From Bacteroidota bacterium (GTDB lineage: Bacteria > Bacteroidota > Bacteroidia > AKYH767-A > JABDAW01): a stretch of DNA of 5,430 nt. Shown piece after piece: positions 1 to 4,278 of the stretch; within the stretch, counting starts at the first letter, position 1; each line of letters opens with the position of its first letter. The position numbers and the translations under genes were made by a program. The stretch lies in the NCBI GenBank assembly GCA_023251595.1, contig JAHEYM010000305.1, positions 1 through 5,430 on the forward strand, written 5' to 3'. Under the pieces are notes generated by a model that was given only the letters and a program-made list of their open reading frames with translations, did no database searches and was not told the DNA's origin.

Positions 1-1
1 T

Positions 2-82
2 TTGTCGGGCGGGTTGTATTATGTGCAGGTGAGGTCGGAGAAAGGAGAGAGCTTTGGGGGAAGGGTTGTTATCGGGAGATAA
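2..82 (+). CDS. C-terminal end of a probable type IX secretion (T9SS) cargo protein, 5' part outside window
   Basis: Reading from base 2, the plus strand is open for 26 codons and stops at a TAA at 80-82. The residues include LSGGLYYVQV followed by GGRVVIGR at the very end. This matches the usual ending of T9SS C-terminal sorting domains: a 'lpsGlYfv.v' beta strand, a short polar turn (here RSEKGES), then a final '(k/r)(k/v)vv..r' strand right at the C-terminus. In that system the domain carries a secreted protein across the outer membrane and is then removed. The body of the protein, and so its function, lies outside the window. The call rests on 26 residues and the reading frame, so chance similarity is possible. 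The protein would be transcribed toward the terminator-like hairpin at 350-398. Confidence 0.6.
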   Translation: MSGGLYYVQVRSEKGESFGGRVVIGR

Positions 83-85
83 AAT

Positions 86-247
86 AATGTCCAATGTCCC
101 ACGCCCAATTTCCAATGTCCAAGTTTAAAAGAATGTCCAATGTCCCACGCCCGATGTCCAATGTCCAAGTAAAAAATAATAAATTATATAATTGTACATT
201 TTTTCCTTACTTGGAAATTGGACGTGAGACATTGGAAATGGGACATT
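86..247. repeat. Heptamer-built inverted repeat element, copy A
   Basis: Two 39-base direct units (86-124 and 132-170), separated by a 7-base A-rich linker, are followed by an AT-rich spacer (171-208) and an inverted block (209-247). Each direct unit is five heptamers plus a terminal AAGT: AATGTCC, AATGTCC, CACGCCC, then AATTTCC or GATGTCC, then AATGTCC. The reverse complement of 209-247 is built from the same kinds of heptamer (AATGTCC, CATTTCC, AATGTCT, CACGTCC, AATTTCC, AAGT), so the arms can pair imperfectly across the AT-rich loop. A second copy lies at 741-896. There is no open reading frame of note inside it. Confidence 0.85.
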
Positions 248-300
248 GAAAACTTGTAACTCGTTCATTGTTCACTGCACCGTGCCGTCCGGAAATCAAG

Positions 301-330
301 ACGGGTCACTCACTTCGTTCGCGATGACAA
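301..330. repeat. Possible fragment of a dispersed 'GTCATnGCGAnCGAAGtGA' type repeat
   Basis: On the minus strand this stretch begins TTGTCATCGCGAACGAAGTG and runs on to GTGACCCGT. It resembles the 'GTCATTGCGAGCGAAGCGAAG' family of short intergenic repeats that I recall from many bacterial genomes. Only one copy is in the window, so its repeat status cannot be shown here. Confidence 0.3.
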
Positions 331-349
331 TACACACAGAGTCACAGAG

Positions 350-398
350 GGGAAAAAAGCATCCGTCTTGCCTGAGGCAAGACGGATGCTTTTTTCCC
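350..398. terminator. Perfect 23-bp hairpin, probable bidirectional intrinsic terminator
   Basis: Bases 350-372 and 376-398 are exact reverse complements around a 3-base loop (TGA). The core is a 14-bp mostly GC stem, GCATCCGTCTTGCC with its complement. It is flanked by A6 on the left (353-358) and T6 on the right (390-395), so a transcript from either strand would end in a GC-rich stem followed by a U-run. It lies between two convergent genes: about 270 bases past the stop at 80-82 and about 510 bases past the purC stop. The A and T runs and the outer GGG/CCC also pair with each other, which makes the full inverted repeat longer than a minimal terminator needs. Confidence 0.75.
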
Positions 399-423
399 TA
401 GCCCTTCCGCGCGATGAGTTGTC

Positions 424-485
424 ATCCTCGAAAACGTTTTGCAATATATATAGAGTTAGAGAAATGCAAATGCGTTTTCGGGGAT
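424..485. repeat. Imperfect palindrome with CGAAAACG/CGTTTTCG arms
   Basis: Bases 424-436 pair with 473-485 over 13 positions (one G-T wobble), and TTTGCA (438-443) pairs with TGCAAA (465-470). A small internal bulge (437 against 471-472) separates the two stems, and the loop of 21 bases is AT-rich. The arms, with ATCCTCGAAAACG on one side and CGTTTTCGGGGAT on the other, resemble dispersed 'GTCATCCCCGAAA...TCGGGGATC' palindromes that I recall from intergenic regions of Bacteroidota and Ignavibacteria. No T-run follows, so it is not a classical terminator. Confidence 0.6.
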
Positions 486-677
486 CTGTGTCTGCTTCCG
501 CCGTGCCGGCAGGCAAGGGACGGCAGAATTTTGTGAATGTTAAACCATTTCGGATAAATGAGAGTAAAACCTTATTCTGACTAATTTTCACCTTCATAGA
601 AAACCACTCCCACGAAACTTTTATTTTATTCTCACCATCCTGTTCGGCTTCTTTAGATCATGCACCTCCTCCCCCTA

Positions 678-701
678 CCCCCTCTAGAGGGGGAGATTTT
701 T
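678..701 (+). repeat. 16-bp perfect palindrome followed by a T5 run
   Basis: CCCCCTCTAGAGGGGG (678-693) is a perfect palindrome. It is followed on the plus strand by AGA and five T (697-701). As RNA it could make at most a 6-bp C/G stem with a short CUAG-containing loop, so it is a weak terminator-like structure on the plus strand only. It directly abuts the next inverted repeat (702-731). Confidence 0.5.
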
Positions 702-731
702 ATTCATATCTTTTTGCTAAAAGATATGAAT
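702..731. repeat. 13-bp perfect inverted repeat, AT-rich
   Basis: ATTCATATCTTTT (702-714) and AAAAGATATGAAT (719-731) are exact reverse complements around a 4-base loop (TGCT). The stem is AT-rich and is not followed by a T-run on either transcript, so termination is unlikely. It sits between the CTAG palindrome and heptamer element B, forming part of an unbroken chain of palindromic units from 678 to 896. Confidence 0.65.
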
Positions 732-740
732 GGGGAAAAG

Positions 741-896
741 AATGTCCAATGTCCCACGACCAATCTCCAATGTCCAAGTGAAAAGAAATGTCCAATGTCC
801 CACGCCCAATCTCCAATGTCCGAGTAAATAATTGAATAAATTAACATTTTTCCTTTCCTTGGACATTGGAAATTGGACATTGGAAATTGGAAATTT
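741..896. repeat. Heptamer-built inverted repeat element, copy B
   Basis: This copy has the same architecture as 86-247. Two 39-base direct units (741-779 and 787-825) with a 7-base A-rich linker are followed by an AT-rich spacer (826-856) and an inverted block (857-896). The direct units read AATGTCC, AATGTCC, CACG(A/C)CC, AATCTCC, AATGTCC, then AAGT or GAGT. The reverse complement of the inverted block is AATTTCC, AATTTCC, AATGTCC, AATTTCC, AATGTCC, AAGG. It ends 15 bases beyond the purC stop codon, so it will be in the purC 3' untranslated region and can fold there. Confidence 0.85.
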
Positions 897-911
897 GTTT
901 TTCTTATAACC

Positions 912-1871
912 CTATCCCCTCACCCCAACACCCTCCTTTATATACCCACTCACCGCTTTTTCGATCGAAGCAATCGGATCGGTATCCTCGCTTCTGATAA
1001 ATTTGTCGCCGGTGATCTTTTCGAATAATTCTATATATCGTTCGGAGATTCCATTTACAATTTCATCGCTCATATCGGGAATTGTTTGTCCTTCTTTTCC
1101 CTGAAAATTATTTGCAATCAACCATTGTCTTACAAATTCTTTCGAGAGTTGTTTTTGTTCTTCTCCTTTCGCCTGTCTTTCTTCGTACCCTTCACTATAA
1201 AAATATCGCGATGAATCGGGTGTGTGAATTTCATCGATTAAATATATGGTTCCGTCTTTTTTGCCGAATTCATATTTTGTGTCAACCAAAATTAAACCTT
1301 GTCGCGCTGCTATCTCCGTTCCACGTTCGAATAAATCGAGTGTGTAATCCGCAAGTTTTTGCAATTCGACTTCGGAAATAATATTTTGTTTAATTATTTC
1401 TTCCATCGAAATATCTTCATCATGTCCCTCCGATGCTTTTGTAGTTGGTGTGATGATGGGGGAAGGAAAACGATCATTCTCTCTCATTCCATCCGGCATT
1501 TTAACACCACATATTTCGCGGATACCTTGCTTATACAAACGTGCAGCATGCCCCGAGAGATATCCTCTCACCACCATTTCAATTTTATATGGCTCACATT
1601 TTCTCCCAATACAAACATTGGGATGTGGCATTCCAATTATCCAGTTCGGAATAATGTCGGAAGTGAGTTTCAGAAATTTCGCCGCAATCTGATTTAGTAT
1701 TTGTCCCTTGAATGGAATCGCTTTGGGTAATACCACATCGAAAGCTGAGATTCTGTCGGTCACTACCATCACAAGAATTTCATCGCCTATAGAATATACA
1801 TCCCGAACTTTTCCACGATAGAAATTTGTTTGTCCGGGAAAATTATAAGAAGTACTTTGAACACTTTTCAT
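912..1871 (-). CDS. purC: Phosphoribosylaminoimidazole-succinocarboxamide (SAICAR) synthase
   Basis: This is the cytosolic enzyme of de novo purine synthesis that joins CAIR and L-aspartate with ATP to give SAICAR. The 319-residue product carries the family signatures in order: YRGKVRDVY at 18-26 (nucleotide-binding loop), TDRISAFDVVL at 38-48, VVRGYLSGHAARLY at 100-113, TPTTKASEGHDEDIS at 141-155, LVDTKYEFG at 195-203 and LIDEIHTPDSSRYF at 211-224. All are intact. It is the longer form of about 300 residues, as in yeast and many Bacteroidota, rather than the 237-residue E. coli form. The ATG at 1871 is chosen because the family block begins close behind it; the bases before it are A-rich with no Shine-Dalgarno. 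It is on the same strand as phoH, 222 bases downstream of it. That gap is full of repeats, so co-transcription is plausible but unproven. No promoter was recognised in the gap. Confidence 0.97.
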   Translation of the reverse strand: MKSVQSTSYNFPGQTNFYRGKVRDVYSIGDEILVMVVTDRISAFDVVLPKAIPFKGQILNQIAAKFLKLTSDIIPNWIIGMPHPNVCIGRKCEPYKIEMVVRGYLSGHAARLYKQGIREICGVKMPDGMRENDRFPSPIITPTTKASEGHDEDISMEEIIKQNIISEVELQKLADYTLDLFERGTEIAARQGLILVDTKYEFGKKDGTIYLIDEIHTPDSSRYFYSEGYEERQAKGEEQKQLSKEFVRQWLIANNFQGKEGQTIPDMSDEIVNGISERYIELFEKITGDKFIRSEDTDPIASIEKAVSGYIKEGVGVRG

Positions 1872-1941
1872 TTTTTGATTTTTTGATTTGGAGATTTTGT
1901 TATCTTATATTTTGTTCAATTAATTTGAGAGTTTTTAAAAT

Positions 1942-1980
1942 GGAACGCTGATGACGCGGATTTGACTGATTTACACTGAT
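1942..1980. repeat. Degenerate GAT-phased tandem repeat
   Basis: The stretch contains GAT at 1950, 1959, 1968 and 1978, spaced 9, 9 and 10 bases, within CTGATGACGCGGATTTGACTGATTTACACTGAT-like units. It resembles the 'ACGCTGATTTACGCGGATTTACACTGAT' dispersed sequences that I recall from many environmental bacterial genomes. It lies in the phoH-purC spacer and has no coding potential. Confidence 0.45.
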
Positions 1981-1991
1981 TAAATTGTATG

Positions 1992-2084
1992 AACTCGACC
2001 CTCACCCTTTGTCCCTCTCCCAAACGGAGAGGGAATTTGACTCCCTTCTCCCTTGGGAGAAGGGCTGGGGTTGAGGGTCGAGTT
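1992..2084. repeat. Y-shaped (three-way junction) inverted repeat between phoH and purC
   Basis: An outer stem pairs 1992-2007 (AACTCGACCCTCACCC) with 2068-2084, with 12 exact pairs followed by four more past a single bulged T. It encloses two perfect hairpins: TCCCTCTCC (2012-2020) with GGAGAGGGA (2026-2034), and CCCTTCTCCC (2043-2052) with GGGAGAAGGG (2055-2064). The single strand can therefore fold as a stem carrying two side hairpins. 'CCCTCACCC...CCCTCTCCC...GGGTGAGGG' sequences of this plan are, from memory, widespread dispersed repeats in bacteria. It ends 9 bases beyond the phoH stop codon. No T-run follows on the phoH transcript, so it is more likely an RNA-stabilising or attenuating structure than a classical terminator. 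Confidence 0.75.
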
Positions 2085-2093
2085 AGCACCATC

Positions 2094-3053
2094 TCAAACA
2101 GCCGCACCTGCATCTCTCGAATTATACGCTTCAATAATATCTTTCACTAATTTATGTCTCACTACATCATTCCCATCAAGGAAAACAAAATCAATTCCTT
2201 TTATATGCCCGAGAAGTTTATGTGCATGTAATAAACCTGACGGTTGTTTTATCGGAAGATCGATTTGGGTGATGTCGCCAGTCACAATAAATTTTCCTGA
2301 GGGACCTAATCTCGTCAGGAACATTTTCAACTGACTCTCTGTTGCATTCTGCGCTTCATCCAAAATTACGAAAGCATTATCGAGCGTCCTTCCGCGCATG
2401 AATGCCAAAGGTGCAATTTCAATGATACCATTATCTATATATGTTTTTACTTTCTCTGCGGGGAGCATATCATAAAGTGCATCGTAAAGTGGTCGGAGAT
2501 ACGGATCGATTTTCTCTTTCAGATCGCCCGGAAGAAAGCCAAGATTTTCGCCCGCTTCAACAGCGGGTCTGCAAAGAATAAGTCGTTTAATCTCTCGGTT
2601 TTTCAACGAACGAACCGCCAGAGCCACAGCAGTGTAAGTCTTTCCTGTTCCCGCGGGACCGATTGCAAAAACGATATCGTTTGCACCGATACTCTCGACC
2701 ATCTTCCGCTGATTCAATGACCGCGCCCTTACCAGCAGACCATTCTGACCGTAAACTAAAATATCTGAAGCAGCTTGCTGAGTCCTCACCACATCTTCGG
2801 CACTGCTCGTTAACAGCATTCGAAGCGTACTATCGGTAAGTCCACCGTATTTATGATAATGCTCGATGAGAAGATTTATTTTCTCCTTGAATCTGTTTAT
2901 TTCGTCCTCATCGCCCTGAGCTTTGATCTCATTACCCCTCGCAATCAGTTTCAAACCGGGGAAACCTTTGCGGATAATTTCCAGATTGCTGTCATTTATT
3001 CCAAAAAACTCTACGGGATTGACGATGTCAACCGGAATCAAAACTTCTCTCAA
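2094..3053 (-). CDS. phoH: PhoH family P-loop ATPase (PhoH-like/YbeZ type)
   Basis: This is a cytoplasmic ATP-binding protein of the PhoH family, whose members are linked to RNA metabolism and, in YbeZ relatives, to the YbeY endoribonuclease and ribosome maturation. The 319 residues are full length. An N-terminal region (about 1-105) has the typical NPVEFFGIN...LKLIARGNEIK segment. The helicase-like ATPase core has Walker A GPAGTGKT at 132-139, RPAVEAGENLGFLPGD at 162-177, Walker B FVILDEAQN at 228-236, FIVTGDITQIDLP at 255-267 and VVRHKLVKDIIEAY at 297-310. The start is TTG at 3051-3053. The frame is open upstream only to a stop at 3075-3077 and holds no ATG or GTG there. The next internal Met is residue 79, well inside the conserved region. 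No Shine-Dalgarno is visible. It is divergent from the SAM-hydrolase-like gene, and purC follows on the same strand. Confidence 0.95.
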   Translation of the reverse strand: MREVLIPVDIVNPVEFFGINDSNLEIIRKGFPGLKLIARGNEIKAQGDEDEINRFKEKINLLIEHYHKYGGLTDSTLRMLLTSSAEDVVRTQQAASDILVYGQNGLLVRARSLNQRKMVESIGANDIVFAIGPAGTGKTYTAVALAVRSLKNREIKRLILCRPAVEAGENLGFLPGDLKEKIDPYLRPLYDALYDMLPAEKVKTYIDNGIIEIAPLAFMRGRTLDNAFVILDEAQNATESQLKMFLTRLGPSGKFIVTGDITQIDLPIKQPSGLLHAHKLLGHIKGIDFVFLDGNDVVRHKLVKDIIEAYNSRDAGAAV

Positions 3054-3120
3054 TGGGTGGTTGTTATTAAGTGGTTAATAGCAAGTGTGGTAAAGACGGG
3101 TTTACAGGGTTGAATTTAGT

Positions 3121-3128
3121 TATTTTTG
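3121..3128 (+). promoter_or_regulatory. Candidate Bacteroidota-type -7 element for the plus-strand gene pair
   Basis: TATTTTTG matches the TAnnTTTG consensus of the Bacteroidota primary sigma factor. It lies 81 bases upstream of the ATG at 3210 in the 156-bp divergent spacer (3054-3209). No good TTTG -33 element is found 19-21 bases upstream; a TTTA occurs at 3101-3104, 16 bases away. In this AT-rich spacer a chance match is quite possible. I saw no perfect match facing phoH. Confidence 0.3.
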
Positions 3129-3209
3129 TCCCTGAACGAAGTTGCAAATTAACGAAAATCAAGTCAGTTAAATGCACATAGTCTCGATTAAATAAAACTA
3201 AAGTCTGTA

Positions 3210-3989
3210 ATGCCGATCATCACCCTTACTACCGATTGGGGATTGAAAGATTACCCTGTCGCTGCCGTCAAAGGCACGCTGTATGGGCTTTGTCCGGGAG
3301 TAGAGATCGTTGACATCACGCATCAGATTCCTTTTTTTAACATCATAGAAGCCGCTTACACCCTCAATAGTTGCTCTTATTCATTTCCGCAAGGTACGAT
3401 TCATATCATCGGACTTGAAAATACCAGTCGGGAAGTTGAGGTTTTGGCGGTCAGACATAACGGACAGTATTTCCTCGGTGTTGATAACGGTATCTTTTCG
3501 CTCATGTTTGAAGCGCATACTGCTGATATTGTTCAGTTGCCTTTATATCCTTACACACCTAAAACTTTTTTAACGCTCGATGTAATGATTCCTGCGGCGG
3601 TTGCACTCATTCGGGGCGAGGATTTGAGTCTCTTGGGCACTCCAAAGGATGCATTTCTCATTCGGAGTCTGCTTTACGCCACTTATGATGAAAATGTTAT
3701 TCGAGGCGCAGTTTCATATATAGATAGTTTCGAAAATGTGGTGACTAATATTTCTCGCGATCTTTTCAACCGCATAGGAAAAGGTCGTGCTTTTCACATA
3801 ACCATGAAAACTCAGAAGCATCAGATTAAAAAACTTTGTGAATCATATGGCGATGTTGCAAATGGAGATGTTTTCGCCCTTTTTAACTCTCAGGGACTAC
3901 TCGAAATCGGTATGGCTTTGGGTCCTGCAGCCAGTCTGCTAGGTCTTAGTTATAATGAAACCATCAGAATAGAATTCAATGATCGTTAG
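3210..3989 (+). CDS. SAM hydroxide adenosyltransferase (DUF62) family protein, atypical active site
   Basis: Typical members convert S-adenosylmethionine and water to adenosine and methionine, and the fold is shared with fluorinase. The 259-residue length is normal. The N-terminal domain starts with IITLTTDWG (3-11) and keeps VDITHQIP (34-41) and VDNGIFSL (91-98). The C-terminal domain has the adenosine-site block IDSFENVVTNI (171-181) and the ALFNSQGLLEIG segment (223-234), ending LLGL (243-246). The usual 'VDPGVG..R' loop is replaced by GLENTSREVEV (68-78) and the usual 'TFHGRD' by TFLTLD (119-124), so the His and probably the Asp of the described Asp-Arg-His triad are absent. From memory, Bacteroidota relatives share such changes, so it may be a distinct subgroup with another activity. 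The ATG is chosen because the first strand begins at residue 3. It overlaps the next gene by 11 bp. The family call is firm; the reaction is not. Confidence 0.88.
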   Translation: MPIITLTTDWGLKDYPVAAVKGTLYGLCPGVEIVDITHQIPFFNIIEAAYTLNSCSYSFPQGTIHIIGLENTSREVEVLAVRHNGQYFLGVDNGIFSLMFEAHTADIVQLPLYPYTPKTFLTLDVMIPAAVALIRGEDLSLLGTPKDAFLIRSLLYATYDENVIRGAVSYIDSFENVVTNISRDLFNRIGKGRAFHITMKTQKHQIKKLCESYGDVANGDVFALFNSQGLLEIGMALGPAASLLGLSYNETIRIEFNDR

Positions 3990-4278
3990 GGTCGTTAAGA
4001 TGATTTTTCAACCTGAGAAGGTCGAAGAATTTAAAAATATTTTGTGTGAAGTTGAACCTAAAATCAAAACATTTCCCGGCTGCCTGAAACTTGATGTATA
4101 TATAGATATAACTTCACCCGCAACAATTTTCACCATAAGTCAATGGGAAGACGAAAAATCTCTGGAGAACTACCGCACTTCACCATTATTTGAAAACACC
4201 TGGAGCAGAACAAAAATATTATTTGCCGCCAAACCCGAAGCGTGGAGTATGGTTACGCGTTCAGCATCACCGGCATGA
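3979..4278 (+). CDS. Antibiotic biosynthesis monooxygenase (ABM) domain protein, small dimeric alpha-beta barrel type
   Basis: This 99-residue protein consists of one ABM domain. It shows MIVRVVKMIFQPEKVEEF (1-18), the FPGC turn (32-35), the strand-tryptophan block TISQWED (52-58), SLENYRTSPLF (61-71), and FAAKPEAWS (82-90) where relatives normally end. Such proteins form homodimers; some are cofactor-free monooxygenases or quinol monooxygenases and others degrade haem. There is no histidine anywhere in the protein, so IsdG-style haem ligation through a conserved His is unlikely. The start at 3979 overlaps the stop of the upstream gene by 11 bp, which suggests translational coupling. A later ATG at 4000 would cut off the first beta strand. 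The last nine residues (MVTRSASPA) extend past the usual end and are encoded in DNA antisense to the end of dnaN. The substrate is unknown. Confidence 0.85.
   Translation: MIVRVVKMIFQPEKVEEFKNILCEVEPKIKTFPGCLKLDVYIDITSPATIFTISQWEDEKSLENYRTSPLFENTWSRTKILFAAKPEAWSMVTRSASPA

Larger units (their letters stand above)
83..911. other. Gene-free, repeat-rich intergenic region
   Basis: About 830 bases separate the end of the T9SS-like gene from the end of purC, and I see no credible gene here. The two longest open frames (310-597 minus and 368-580 plus) cover the same hairpin-rich DNA on opposite strands, and their translations look like no protein family. The region holds two heptamer-built inverted elements at its edges (86-247 and 741-896). 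Between them are a fragment ending GCGATGACAA (301-330), a perfect hairpin (350-398), an imperfect palindrome (424-485) and two adjacent palindromes (678-693, 702-731). The stretches 248-300, 486-677 and 897-911 show nothing I can name. The two flanking genes converge on this region, so it contains two 3' ends and needs no promoter. Confidence 0.7.

Noticed and set aside
86..170. Possible CRISPR array (39-base direct repeats)
   Set aside because: The spacing between units is only 7 A-rich bases, there are just two direct units per cluster, the units are internally heptameric, and no cas gene is near.
310..597. Open frames on both strands (310-597 minus, 368-580 plus)
   Set aside because: They run through a perfect hairpin and a palindrome, overlap each other, and their translations resemble no family. 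They are chance frames in repeat DNA.
86..896. Composite transposon or IS bounded by the two heptamer elements
   Set aside because: There is no transposase or remnant between them. The copies lie in the same orientation as symmetric elements, and no target-site duplication is evident.
1082..1697. Plus-strand frames inside purC
   Set aside because: They are antisense shadows of purC, which is intact with all family motifs on the minus strand.
1992..2084. Intrinsic terminator for phoH
   Set aside because: The folded element is strong, but no U-run follows it on the phoH transcript, so it does not fit the classical form.
1916..2334. Short frames 1916-2134 minus and 2053-2334 plus
   Set aside because: They read through the Y-shaped repeat and, for the second, antisense to the end of phoH. 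Low-complexity translations give no support.
3054..3209. Riboswitch in the leader of the SAM-hydrolase-like gene
   Set aside because: A SAM-related leader was considered because of the gene family. The 156 bases show no clear multi-stem structure or conserved core that I can recognise.
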